Source of the DNA: Pseudomonas sp.
GTDB lineage: Bacteria > Pseudomonadota > Gammaproteobacteria > Pseudomonadales > Pseudomonadaceae
Reading direction: 5' to 3'
Assembly: GCA_022448005.1 (NCBI GenBank)
Contig: JAKUTK010000010.1
Coordinates: 11,115-54,338, forward strand
Length of the DNA: 43,224 nt
Shown: in pieces, positions 1 to 7,643 of the stretch
How positions within the stretch are numbered: the stretch's first letter is position 1
Layout: each line of letters opens with the position of its first letter
Notes under the pieces: generated by a model
The model's database searches: none
What the model saw: only the letters and a program-made list of their open reading frames with translations
What the model was told of the DNA's origin: nothing
Position numbers and translations under genes: made by a program

Positions 1-2
1 AC

Positions 3-95
3 CTCGGCGGCCTTTTTTTCGAGCCCCTGGTCCGGGCGGGCCCGGTCACGGATGCCGGTCGGGGGCTCACGGCGCCGGCCGGCCACGAGGAGTAG
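3..95 (+). CDS. C-terminal fragment of upstream gene, probable GXGXG glutamate-synthase-like subunit (MgsB/GlxC type)
   Basis: Reading in frame from base 3 gives about 30 residues, beginning LGGLFFEPLV and ending GHEE before a TAG at 93-95. The gene starts left of the window. Its stop codon lies inside the ribosome-binding region (GAGGAG) of the next gene, four bases before that ATG, which suggests one translationally coupled operon. In N-methylglutamate synthase clusters the gene before the FMN subunit usually encodes a GXGXG-domain subunit, so that identity is inferred from position. The fragment itself carries no diagnostic motif. Confidence 0.45.
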   Translation, partial: LGGLFFEPLVRAGPVTDAGRGLTAPAGHEE

Positions 96-99
96 CACC

Positions 100-1422
100 A
101 TGAGCGAGAAACACACCCCGGTCCTGCGCGAGTCCGCCACCTTCGACCGCCTGACCATCCAGGAAATACAGCGCGCCGCCGAAACCGGCATCTACGACAT
201 TCGCGGTGGCGGCACCAAGCGCAAGGTCCCGCACTTCGACGACCTGCTGCTGCTCGGCGCCTCCATGTCGCGCTACCCGCTGGAAGGCTACCGCGAAAAA
301 TGCGGTACCGACGTGGTGCTAGGCAATCGCTTTGCGAAGAAGCCGATCCATTTGAAGATCCCGGTGACCATCGCCGGCATGAGCTTTGGCGCGCTGTCCG
401 CCCAGGCCAAGGAAGCCCTCGGCCGTGGCGCCACCATTGCCGGCACCAGCACCACCACCGGCGACGGCGGCATGACTTCGGAGGAGCGCGGCCAGTCGCA
501 GCATCTGGTCTACCAGTACCTGCCGTCGCGCTACGGCATGAACCCCGACGACCTGCGCAAGGCCGACGCCATCGAGATCGTGCTGGGGCAGGGCGCCAAG
601 CCGGGCGGCGGCGGCATGTTGCTGGGCATGAAGGTCACCGAGCGGGTCGCCGGCATGCGCACCTTGCCGGTTGGCGTGGACCAGCGCAGCGCCTGTCGTC
701 ACCCGGACTGGACCGGCCCGGACGACCTGGCGATCAAGATCGCCGAGATCCGAGAGATCACCGACTGGGAAAAACCCATCTACGTGAAGATCGGCGCCAG
801 CCGCCCCTACTACGACGTCAAGCTGGCGGTGAAGGCCGGCGCGGATGTGATCGTCCTTGACGGCATGCAGGGCGGCACGGCGGCGACCCAGGAAGTGTTT
901 ATCGAACACGTCGGCATCCCGATTCTCTGCGCCATTCCGCAGGCCGTGCAGGCGCTGCAGGAGATGGACATGCACCGCAAGGTGCAGTTGATCGTCTCCG
1001 GCGGCATCCGCACCGGCGCCGACGTGGCCAAGGCGATGGCCATGGGCGCGGACGCGGTGGCCATCGGCACCGCCGCGCTGATCGCCCTGGGCGACAACCA
1101 CCCCCGCCTGGACGACGAGCTCAAGCAAATCGGCTCGGCCGCCGGTTTTTACGACGACTGGCAGAACGGCCGCGACCCGGCCGGCATCACCACCCAGGAC
1201 CCGGAGCTGAGCAAGCGCCTCGATCCGGTGGAAGGTGGTCGCCGGCTGGCCAACTACCTGCGCGTGCTGGTGCTGGAAGCGCAGACCATGGCCCGCGCCT
1301 GCGGCAAGTCGCACCTGCACAACCTCGACCCTGAAGATCTGGTAGCGCTGACCGTTGAATCTGCCGCCATGGCGAGGGTTCCGCTGGCTGGAACCTGTTG
1401 GGTTCCGGGCCAGCAGTTCTGA
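100..1422 (+). CDS. mgsC: FMN-binding glutamate synthase family protein, probable N-methylglutamate synthase subunit C
   Basis: Probable catalytic FMN subunit of N-methylglutamate synthase, which moves methylamine between glutamate derivatives to make N-methylglutamate in the indirect methylamine oxidation pathway. The 441-residue protein is a glutamate-synthase TIM barrel: it has PGGGGMLLGMKV, a GVDQRSACRHPDWTGPDDL stretch, YVKIGASRPYYD and the FMN/phosphate-binding SGGIRTG near residue 300. Spaced cysteines of the [3Fe-4S] cluster of large glutamate synthases are not seen. I chose ATG 100 because it follows GAGGAG and begins MSEKHTPVL; the upstream in-frame codons look like noncoding extension. 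The dimethylamine oxidation genes nearby support the methylamine role. A GlxD-type homologue of other function is the main alternative. Confidence 0.8.
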   Translation: MSEKHTPVLRESATFDRLTIQEIQRAAETGIYDIRGGGTKRKVPHFDDLLLLGASMSRYPLEGYREKCGTDVVLGNRFAKKPIHLKIPVTIAGMSFGALSAQAKEALGRGATIAGTSTTTGDGGMTSEERGQSQHLVYQYLPSRYGMNPDDLRKADAIEIVLGQGAKPGGGGMLLGMKVTERVAGMRTLPVGVDQRSACRHPDWTGPDDLAIKIAEIREITDWEKPIYVKIGASRPYYDVKLAVKAGADVIVLDGMQGGTAATQEVFIEHVGIPILCAIPQAVQALQEMDMHRKVQLIVSGGIRTGADVAKAMAMGADAVAIGTAALIALGDNHPRLDDELKQIGSAAGFYDDWQNGRDPAGITTQDPELSKRLDPVEGGRRLANYLRVLVLEAQTMARACGKSHLHNLDPEDLVALTVESAAMARVPLAGTCWVPGQQF

Positions 1423-1437
1423 CCTGCCGGTAAGCGT

Positions 1438-1453
1438 TGGCAACGAGCTGGCG
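1438..1453 (+). promoter_or_regulatory. Weak candidate sigma-54 promoter before amt
   Basis: TGGCAACGAGCTGGC gives the invariant GG-N10-GC spacing (GG 1439-1440, GC 1451-1452), with mismatches in the -12 TTGC element. It lies about 165 bases before the transporter start. I see no NtrC-like dyad at the expected distance upstream, so this may be chance in GC-rich DNA. Confidence 0.22.
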
Positions 1454-1616
1454 CCGGACCGAGCACTGGATCGCAGGGCGCGAATCCATTCGGCCAGCGG
1501 CCTGATCGGCCGCGGGATGAGGTGAGTGGATTAACCCCTGCGGAGCGGCCGCCATGGCACGCCTCGCATCGCAAAACAGCATTCAGGAAGACCCATGACC
1601 CTTCGAGGAGCTCTAT

Positions 1617-2975
1617 ATGATGACCACTCCACACGCTTTTGACGCACCGGGCAGGGCGCCTTTGCGCCTTACGTTGAACCGCGCCCTGCCGCTGTTGCTG
1701 ATGGCCTTCGCGCCCCTGGCGGCGGCTCAGGAGACCGCCCTGGATACCGGGGTGAGCGCCTGGATGATGACCGCGACGGTGCTGGTTATCATGATGGTCG
1801 TCCCCGGCCTTGCATTGTTCTACGGCGGCATGGTGCGGGCAAAGAACATGCTCTCGGTGTTCTCACAGTGCTTTGGCGCCGCCGGGATCATCGGCGTGCT
1901 CTGGGTCGCCTACGGCTACAGCCTGGTGATCGATACCACCGGCATGCAGGAAGGCGTGTACAGCCTCGGCAGTTTCGTCGGCGGGCTCGAGCGCGCCATG
2001 CTCGCAGGGCTCGGACCGGACAGCCTGGTACTGGGCATGCCGGAGGGTGTGTTTATCACCTTTCAGCTCAGTTTCGCCATCATCACCCCGGCGCTGATCG
2101 CTGGGGCCTTCGCCGAGCGCATGAAATTCTCCGCGGCGATGTTGTTCATGGCGCTTTGGTTCACCCTGGTCTACGCGCCCATGGCGCACATGGTCTGGGG
2201 CGGGCCGGGCGCGCTGATGCACAATTGGGGCGTGCTGGATTTTGCCGGAGGCACTGCGGTGCATATCAACGCGGGAGTTGCCGCGCTGGCCGCCTGCATT
2301 CTGCTCGGCAAGCGCAAGGGCTATCCGCACGTTGCGATGAAGCCGCACAACTTGCCGCTGGCGCTGACTGGCGCGGCCCTGCTCTGGGTGGGCTGGTTTG
2401 GCTTCAACGTCGGTTCGGTGGCCGGGGTCGCCGAGCTGTCTGGGGTGGTGATGCTGAACACCCAGCTGGGTGCCTGCGCCGGCATTGTCGGCTGGTTGCT
2501 CGCCGAATGCATCCGCAGCGGCCGCGCCAGCGCGCTGGGGCTGGCCTCCGGTGCGCTTGCCGGTCTGGTTGGCATCACCCCGGCATGCGCCTACGTCGGC
2601 CCGGGTGGCGCGCTGGCCATCGGCCTGCTGTGCGGCGTGGCCTGCTTCTACGCGGTCACCCAGCTGAAGCAACGGTTGGGCTATGACGACAGCCTCGATG
2701 TGTTCGGCCTGCATGGGGTGGGCGGTGTCGTCGGTGCTCTTCTCACCGGCGTGTTCTGCTCGCCGGCGCTAGGGGGCTATGTCGAGGGCACCGATATCCT
2801 CGAACAGCTCTGGGCGCAGCTGCTGAGCGTGGTCTTCACCTTCGTCTACTGCTTTGCGCTGAGCTGGATGATCCTCAAGCTGGTGGACCGACTGGTCGGT
2901 CTGCGTGTGCGCGAGGAGGAGGAAGAGATGGGGCTGGATCTGGCCGAGCACAACGAGCGGGCCTACAGCAATTGA
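1617..2975 (+). CDS. amt: Ammonium transporter family protein (Amt), first copy
   Basis: Inner-membrane Amt/Mep/Rh channel of 452 residues for ammonium and possibly methylammonium. The N-terminus looks like a cleavable signal sequence (hydrophobic run ending near AAAQ, about residue 38), as in many Amt proteins, followed by about eleven membrane helices. The pore twin histidines are visible: GGTAVHINAG near residue 215 and VFGLHGVGG near residue 365. The C-terminus has the conserved EMGLDLAEHNERAY tail that couples subunits and responds to GlnK/GlnB. ATG 1617 follows GAGGAG by seven bases. It lies between mgsC and the dimethylamine monooxygenase genes, so methylated ammonium uptake, or recapture of released ammonia, is plausible. 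Substrate is inferred. Confidence 0.9.
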   Translation: MMTTPHAFDAPGRAPLRLTLNRALPLLLMAFAPLAAAQETALDTGVSAWMMTATVLVIMMVVPGLALFYGGMVRAKNMLSVFSQCFGAAGIIGVLWVAYGYSLVIDTTGMQEGVYSLGSFVGGLERAMLAGLGPDSLVLGMPEGVFITFQLSFAIITPALIAGAFAERMKFSAAMLFMALWFTLVYAPMAHMVWGGPGALMHNWGVLDFAGGTAVHINAGVAALAACILLGKRKGYPHVAMKPHNLPLALTGAALLWVGWFGFNVGSVAGVAELSGVVMLNTQLGACAGIVGWLLAECIRSGRASALGLASGALAGLVGITPACAYVGPGGALAIGLLCGVACFYAVTQLKQRLGYDDSLDVFGLHGVGGVVGALLTGVFCSPALGGYVEGTDILEQLWAQLLSVVFTFVYCFALSWMILKLVDRLVGLRVREEEEEMGLDLAEHNERAYSN

Positions 2976-3007
2976 TAAAAGCCCTCTGGTTCTTCACTGC
3001 CGGTACC

Positions 3008-3031
3008 GACGGTTCGCCATAACGAGCCGTC
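3008..3031 (+). terminator. Stem-loop after amt
   Basis: GACGGTTCG and CGAGCCGTC can pair as nine base pairs (one G-U) around a six-base loop, about 30 bases after the amt stop. No T-run follows, so it may be a weak or Rho-assisted terminator or a 3'-end stabiliser. Confidence 0.35.
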
Positions 3032-3166
3032 AGCCCTGCCCAATGTCCGGTTGTGCCGGCCATCGAAAGCCCCGCGAGGAGCTTTTTCCGTCAGCTCTGC
3101 CAAGCCCGAGCCGACGGCGCTGAGTGACCCAACTTGCCCCGAAATCTGTCACGTCATCACCAGGCT

Positions 3167-3181
3167 GCGCATTCGTTGTGC
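3167..3181 (+). promoter_or_regulatory. NtrC-like binding site upstream of the dmm operon
   Basis: GCGCATTCGTTGTGC matches the NtrC dyad GCAC-N7-GTGC with one mismatch. Its centre is about 110 bases upstream of the predicted sigma-54 start, a normal enhancer distance. The same distance is found at the second amt gene. It overlaps GTTGTGCG, a word that recurs in other control regions of the island. Confidence 0.35.
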
Positions 3182-3257
3182 GTAAAAGCAGCCCCGCTGC
3201 AACGCCGCGCATTCTTCACCTCACGCAGGCCGCTGTACTTCCCGGCTTGCCTCCTTC

Positions 3258-3274
3258 TGGCATGCTCCGTGCTT
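3258..3274 (+). promoter_or_regulatory. Sigma-54 promoter for the dimethylamine monooxygenase operon
   Basis: TGGCATGCTCCGTGCTT has exact GG-N10-GC spacing (GG 3259-3260, GC 3271-3272) and close agreement with TGGCAC-N5-TTGC. Transcription would start near 3284, leaving an 80-base leader before the first gene at 3365. It lies in a 389-base gene-free stretch (2976-3364) that otherwise holds only the amt stem-loop and an AT-rich patch at 3275-3310. Confidence 0.6.
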
Positions 3275-3364
3275 TCCTTAAAAGAATGAAAAATTCCCTT
3301 AGGTAATTTTCCTCACGCCAGTCCGCCCGACAGCAACCGGGCATTTGAAGGAAGGAGAGCTTGG

Positions 3365-3925
3365 ATGACTAGCGATACCGCATCGCATAAGCACAGCACG
3401 CCGGTGTACGCCGAAGCGCCGTCCCCGGTGCCCTGTCAGCAACGGATTATGCTCGCTCAGGACGCCTCGCACGCGGAGGTCGCGCGCTTCGTCGAGGCTA
3501 TGCAGGCGCTGCAGCAACCGGTCACCCTGGTCGGTCTGACGGGTCGCGCCCCCCAGGCCGTGCACCAGGAAATCGTCCCCGACCGCGCCTCGCTTGGCCA
3601 GCGGTTGACCGCGCTGCTGAACGATGCGCCGCTTTGCACCCGGCTTCACGTCTGTGGCGACGAGGCTTTTCTTTGGCACTGCCACGCGCTGGCCCAGGCC
3701 GCCGGGCTTGCTGACGAGCAGATCGAGCTGATCAGGCTTGGCCAGCGGCGACATCTCTACTGCGTGCATTGCTCCTGTCTGCAGGAGATTGCCGAAGAGG
3801 GCGAGGCGACGTGTCAGGGTTGCGGTGTACGGCTGCTGGTGCGTGAACATTTTTCCCGGCGCCTGGGCGCCTACATGGGGGTCTGTCTGGATGCCTGCGA
3901 CCCGCGCGGGGAGGGACGGCCATGA
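3365..3925 (+). CDS. dmmA: Dimethylamine monooxygenase subunit, DmmA-like small zinc-ribbon protein
   Basis: First gene of the operon for oxidative N-demethylation of dimethylamine to methylamine and formaldehyde. It is 186 residues, has no membrane segment, and carries a C-terminal metal-binding ribbon: C133-x2-C136 (with C138) and C150-x2-C153, in a context like DmmA-family C-terminal domains or a rubredoxin knuckle. The N-terminal two thirds has no motif I recognise. It may deliver electrons or hold the complex together; that role is inferred. The start follows AAGGAGAG. Its stop overlaps the next start (ATGA), so expression is coupled. Subunit letters differ between published organisms, so the symbol follows the family name only. 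Confidence 0.72.
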   Translation: MTSDTASHKHSTPVYAEAPSPVPCQQRIMLAQDASHAEVARFVEAMQALQQPVTLVGLTGRAPQAVHQEIVPDRASLGQRLTALLNDAPLCTRLHVCGDEAFLWHCHALAQAAGLADEQIELIRLGQRRHLYCVHCSCLQEIAEEGEATCQGCGVRLLVREHFSRRLGAYMGVCLDACDPRGEGRP

Positions 3926-4866
3926 CCGCAGCGCTCGAGGTTCAAGTGGCCGGAATCTGCCAGCTCACCCCGGTGGTACGCGAGTTCACGCTGGTCCCGG
4001 TTGATGGAATGCTGCCCGGCTTTTCCTGCGGCAGCCATGTGCAGGTTCACATCGAGGCTGGCGGTCGTACCCTGCGCAATGCTTACTCCCTACTCGGCGA
4101 CCCGGCTGACCGCGACCACTACCGCATTGCCGTGCGCCTGCAGGAAGCCTCGCGCGGCGGTTCGCGCTTCATGCACGAGCAGCTCAGTGTAGGCGACCGC
4201 CTGCGCCTGTCGCCGCCGGCCAACCTGTTCGCCCCGCACAGTCGTGCCCGCCATCACCTGCTGATTGCCGGCGGCATTGGCATCACGCCATTTCTCTCCT
4301 ACATCGCCGAGCTGCAGGCGAAGGGCGCCAGCTTCGAATTGCACTATGCCTACCGCGCCGGTCTGACCGACGCCTACCTCGCCAGCCTGCGGCAGCGACT
4401 CGGCGAGCGCCTGCATGGCTACGACTCACTGCAGGGGCAGCGCCTGGATATGGGCCGGCTGCTGGCGCGACAGAAGCTTGGCACCCATGCGTACGTTTGT
4501 GGCCCGCAGAGTCTGCTCGACTGCGTTCGCGAGCAGGCGGCCATGCTGGGCTGGCCGCAGAGCAGTCTGCATTGGGAAGCCTTCGCCGCTCCCGAGCCGG
4601 GCGCAGCGTTTTCCGTGACGCTGACGAGCAATGGCCGGCAGATCGACGTGCCCGCCGACAGCAGCCTGCTGGAAACCCTCGAAGCCCACGGCGTCGAGCT
4701 CCCCAACCTGTGCCGCGGCGGGGTCTGTGGCCAGTGCGCCACCGGTTATAGCAGCGGCGAGGTGGAGCATCGCGACAGCTACCTTGCTCCAGCCGAGAGG
4801 GCCACCACCCTCATGCCTTGTGTTTCGCGCGGCCGTTGCGGCAGCGCCCTGACGCTCAATCTCTAG
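3922..4866 (+). CDS. PDR/VanB-family oxidoreductase, reductase component of dimethylamine monooxygenase
   Basis: Electron-transfer component that passes electrons from NAD(P)H through flavin to a [2Fe-2S] centre for the heme oxygenase encoded next. The 314-residue order is class IA dioxygenase-reductase/phthalate-reductase like: a flavin-binding barrel (NAYSLLG near residue 53), a nucleotide-binding domain (IAGGIGITPFLS near residue 114), then a plant-type ferredoxin. Cluster ligands are C264, C269, C272 and C300, the standard C-x4-C-x2-C...C pattern. It overlaps the previous gene by four bases and is ten bases from the next. In Dmm systems this is the reductase subunit. In another context a VanB-type aromatic demethylase reductase would be the alternative. 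Confidence 0.88.
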   Translation: MTAALEVQVAGICQLTPVVREFTLVPVDGMLPGFSCGSHVQVHIEAGGRTLRNAYSLLGDPADRDHYRIAVRLQEASRGGSRFMHEQLSVGDRLRLSPPANLFAPHSRARHHLLIAGGIGITPFLSYIAELQAKGASFELHYAYRAGLTDAYLASLRQRLGERLHGYDSLQGQRLDMGRLLARQKLGTHAYVCGPQSLLDCVREQAAMLGWPQSSLHWEAFAAPEPGAAFSVTLTSNGRQIDVPADSSLLETLEAHGVELPNLCRGGVCGQCATGYSSGEVEHRDSYLAPAERATTLMPCVSRGRCGSALTLNL

Positions 4867-4875
4867 GAGTTCGCC

Positions 4876-5901
4876 ATGCCTGTGACCCTGAAACCCGTCG
4901 AAACCTACCGCGATGACTTCACCTTCCGCAACAGCGCCGAGGCCATTGCCCGCTTCCCGTTTCCCTTCCCCGAAGACAGCTACATGTACTCGGTGAACAT
5001 TGAACCGGCCACTGCCGGCGCTCCCGGCTCGGTATTCGAGCACTGGTTCGACATCGACGAGCACTATCGCTCGGAAATGGCCGAGCGGGCGCGGGTACTC
5101 GAGCGTGACCCGGATCGTTGCCTTGTCATGCCGCATATGCAGCAGGCGGGCTGGGACGCGGTGGAAATGCTGATGACCCACCTCGCCACCGACTACCCCG
5201 AGTGGTTTGAGCTCGAGCGCGACGGCGACCGCTGGCTCTGGCGCAACCATGCACTGGACCTCTGCCAGCGCTTCACCTTCGGCGATCCGGCGAGCCTGCC
5301 TTGCGAACCGCTGGAGTACATCACCCGCCAGGTACAGGGCGATTTCGCAATGCTTGACCAGCGCGACGGCAATCTGTGGATGGATGCCGGGATGATCACC
5401 TGCCCGGCGGACTGGTCGATCAAGTTCGATGCCGGGATGAGTTTTACCCAGTGGCATTCACCGGTGCCGATGGCACACCAGCTCGGCGTGTTTGATAGGG
5501 CGCTGAAGTATCTGATGAACATCCAGGTCGACCAGCCGGTGCGTCGGCTGAATTGGACCTTAACGGTTAATCCACGCCTGGATACTTCGTCGGAAACCTT
5601 CCATGAATGGGGAGGCGAGCGCGCCCAGGTCACCGCAGAAAATGTCGCTCAGCGGGTGCACCTGCGCGTCGAACTGCAGTTCATGCCGCGCCTGCCGCGC
5701 AGCAATGCGCTGCTGTTCGGCATTCGCACCTACCTCATCAGCCTTGAAGAGTTGGCCAGCAACCCGGCCTGGGCCTGCCGCCTGCATCGCGTTCTGCGCG
5801 ACCTGCCGGAAGCCATTGCCGACTACAAGGGCATGACGCTCTATCGCCAGACGGTGGTGGATTGGCTGCGCCAGTTCGACCCCCAAGCCCGCGCCGCCTG
5901 A
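4876..5901 (+). CDS. Heme-dependent oxidative N-demethylase (DUF3445), catalytic subunit of dimethylamine monooxygenase
   Basis: Probable catalytic subunit that uses O2 and electrons from the reductase to turn dimethylamine into methylamine and formaldehyde. The 341-residue soluble protein belongs to the DUF3445/heme-dependent oxidative N-demethylase family: it has the FPEDSYMYSV start, a KFDAGMSFTQWHSPVP segment near residue 185, and the conserved C-terminal LPRSNALLFGIRTYL near residue 275. The heme ligand cannot be assigned by eye. AGGAG stands eight bases before the ATG. Neighbouring tmm, tdm and mgsC support dimethylamine as substrate. The family also includes members of unknown substrate. 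Confidence 0.82.
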   Translation: MPVTLKPVETYRDDFTFRNSAEAIARFPFPFPEDSYMYSVNIEPATAGAPGSVFEHWFDIDEHYRSEMAERARVLERDPDRCLVMPHMQQAGWDAVEMLMTHLATDYPEWFELERDGDRWLWRNHALDLCQRFTFGDPASLPCEPLEYITRQVQGDFAMLDQRDGNLWMDAGMITCPADWSIKFDAGMSFTQWHSPVPMAHQLGVFDRALKYLMNIQVDQPVRRLNWTLTVNPRLDTSSETFHEWGGERAQVTAENVAQRVHLRVELQFMPRLPRSNALLFGIRTYLISLEELASNPAWACRLHRVLRDLPEAIADYKGMTLYRQTVVDWLRQFDPQARAA

Positions 5902-5970
5902 AGCTGGCGCCTCGTCATTGCGTAATCACGCCTGCCTGCAGGCTCTATCCAAGCACTGGAGAACACACAG

Positions 5971-7104
5971 ATGGCAAATTCCTGGCGCATATCCGCCCTT
6001 GCTCACCGCCACAGGGCGCTGGGCTCGGCTCTTGAAGACTGGAACGGCATGGGCACTGCCTGGACGTATGGCGCCACCTCGCTTTGTCAGGCGCACGAGG
6101 CGATCCGTACCCGTGCCGGCCTGATGGACGTATCGGGCCTGAAGAAGGTGCACTATGTCGGGCCGCATGCCGAATCGCTGTTGGACTACGCCACCAGCCG
6201 CGATATATCGAAGATCTACCCCGGCAAGTCGGCCTACGCCACCATGCTTAACGAAGCCGGCAAGTTTGTTGATGACTGCGTGATCTATCGCACCGGTCCC
6301 AACGCCTTCATGGTCGTACACGGCGCTGGCAGCGGCTACGAAATGCTGGTGCGCTCTGCCCAGGGTCGGCAGGTCGCGGTGCTGTTCGATGATGATCTTC
6401 ACGACCTCTCTCTGCAGGGCCCGCTGGCGGTGGATTTTCTCGCCGATCATGTGCCAGGCATCCGCGAATTGCCTTACTTCCACCACCTGCAGACACGGCT
6501 GTTCGGCTATCCGGTGATGATCTCGCGCACTGGCTACACTGGCGAGCGCGGCTACGAGATCTTCTGCAAGGCGGCCGATGCGCCGGTGATCTGGGACAGC
6601 ATCCTGGAAAAGGGCAAGACGCTGGGCATCATCCCCTGCGCCTTCACGACGCTCGACTGGCTGCGGGTGGAAAGCTGCTTGTTGTTCTTCCCCTACGACA
6701 ACTCGGAGAAATACCCTTTCGCCGACCAGCCGGCCGGTGACACGCTCTGGGAGCTGGGCCTGGATTTCACCGTGTCTCCGACCAAGGGCGAATTCCGCGG
6801 TGGCACCGAGCACGCGCGACTCAAGGGGCGCGAGCGCTTCAAGATATTCGGCGTGCTGCTCGAAGGTGAGCGGCCGGCGGCCGAGGGCGACACGCTGTGG
6901 GTCGAGGGGCGACAGGTTGGGGTGATCACCTGTGCCATGTATTCGAAGTTGAGCAACAGGTCCATGGGCATTGCCCGGCTGGAGGTGCCCTACGCGGAAC
7001 AGGGCGTCGCACTCGAGGTGCGCGGCAGCCTCACGGCTCAGGCCATTGCCCATACCATGCCGTTCGACGATCCGGAAAAGAACAAGCGCACCGCCAAGGG
7101 TTGA
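5971..7104 (+). CDS. GcvT-like aminomethyltransferase family protein, stand-alone
   Basis: A 377-residue member of the GcvT/DmdA folate-binding family, with GLMDVSGLKKVHYVGP near residue 50 and the family signature SRTGYTGERGYEIF near residue 185. It probably binds tetrahydrofolate and may capture the formaldehyde or C1 unit released by the monooxygenase as methylene-THF. That role is inferred from position, 69 bases after the demethylase and in the same direction. The C-terminal half of Tdm in this window has the same fold and the same SRTGYTGE motif, so two GcvT modules serve the island. It is not the glycine-cleavage T protein, because no gcvH or gcvP is nearby. GGAG lies eight bases before the ATG. 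Confidence 0.78.
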   Translation: MANSWRISALAHRHRALGSALEDWNGMGTAWTYGATSLCQAHEAIRTRAGLMDVSGLKKVHYVGPHAESLLDYATSRDISKIYPGKSAYATMLNEAGKFVDDCVIYRTGPNAFMVVHGAGSGYEMLVRSAQGRQVAVLFDDDLHDLSLQGPLAVDFLADHVPGIRELPYFHHLQTRLFGYPVMISRTGYTGERGYEIFCKAADAPVIWDSILEKGKTLGIIPCAFTTLDWLRVESCLLFFPYDNSEKYPFADQPAGDTLWELGLDFTVSPTKGEFRGGTEHARLKGRERFKIFGVLLEGERPAAEGDTLWVEGRQVGVITCAMYSKLSNRSMGIARLEVPYAEQGVALEVRGSLTAQAIAHTMPFDDPEKNKRTAKG

Positions 7105-7163
7105 GGATGCCCAACTGTTCCAGTAAAGGGCGCGCAGTGATGCGCGCCCGTTTTAATGCATCC
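7105..7163 (+). promoter_or_regulatory. Nested stem-loop leader or attenuator before the SMR gene
   Basis: An inner 8-bp GC stem, GGGCGCGC (7128-7135) with GCGCGCCC (7142-7149), is followed by GTTTTAA, which resembles an intrinsic terminator. It sits inside an outer pair GGATGC (7105-7110) / GCATCC (7158-7163). The structure begins at the stop codon of the GcvT-like gene and ends 21 bases before the SMR start, so it could limit read-through into the SMR gene. Confidence 0.5.
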
Positions 7164-7184
7164 CAGAAAAACCGGAGCTGACGG

Positions 7185-7517
7185 ATGATGAACGCCTTTA
7201 ATGGTGGCTGGGGGCTCTTGATCCTCGCCGGCCTCAGCGAGATCTGCTACGCCGCGGTGATTCCGCGCACCGACGGTTTTACCCGGCTCTGGCCGACGTT
7301 GTATTGCGTCTTCTTTATCAGCCTTAGCCTTTGGCTTCTGTCGATGGCGGCGCGCTCGCTCCCCATCGGAACGGCTTACGCGGTATGGGTCGGCATGGGC
7401 GCAGTAGGCACCGTCATCTGGGGTATCGCCTTTTTCGGCGAACCGGCCAACACCGCCCGAATAACCTGCCTGGGGCTGATTGTCGTTGGGGTGGTGGGGC
7501 TAAAGGTGGCCGAGTGA
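7185..7517 (+). CDS. SMR family transporter, Gdx/SugE-like
   Basis: Small multidrug resistance family antiporter of 110 residues with four membrane helices, working as a dual-topology dimer. It aligns along its length with the Gdx (SugE) guanidinium exporters: G16, the proton-coupling glutamate E19, S48, and the SLPIGTAYAVW segment with W68. The pocket tryptophan of Gdx (E. coli W16) is Y22 here, so the substrate may differ. As last gene after the dimethylamine operon it could export a methylated amine or amide, but this is inference. ATG 7185 follows CGGAG; ATG 7188 is an equal possibility. It lies behind a terminator-like hairpin, so it may have its own regulation. Confidence 0.85.
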   Translation: MMNAFNGGWGLLILAGLSEICYAAVIPRTDGFTRLWPTLYCVFFISLSLWLLSMAARSLPIGTAYAVWVGMGAVGTVIWGIAFFGEPANTARITCLGLIVVGVVGLKVAE

Positions 7518-7600
7518 ATCGGCCCTGCGGAGCAGGTGTGTTTAGGTAGGAATGGCCCGGCTCTGCGCCCTGTAATGCCGAACTTGTTCGGCCGAAGAGC

Positions 7601-7632
7601 GGGAAAGGGTCGAATACATTCGGCCCTTTCCC
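7601..7632. terminator. Shared terminator hairpin between convergent SMR and amt/microprotein transcripts
   Basis: GGGAAAGGGTCGAA pairs with TTCGGCCCTTTCCC as a 14-bp stem (one G-T) around a TACA loop. It lies between two converging transcripts, 84 bases after the SMR stop and 12 bases after the microprotein stop. Flanking T-runs are weak on both strands, but the stem is very stable. Confidence 0.6.
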
Positions 7633-7643
7633 CTCAAAAGCTA

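Noticed and set aside
319..1443. Long minus-strand frame of 374 codons opposite mgsC
   Set aside because: It is the antisense shadow of a high-GC coding sequence. It has no ribosome-binding site or domain and its composition is dominated by G, A, H and Q.
7105..7184. Guanidine riboswitch before the SMR gene
   Set aside because: The paired ACGR-loop hairpins of the mini-ykkC class and the conserved core of ykkC were not seen; the stem looks like a terminator.
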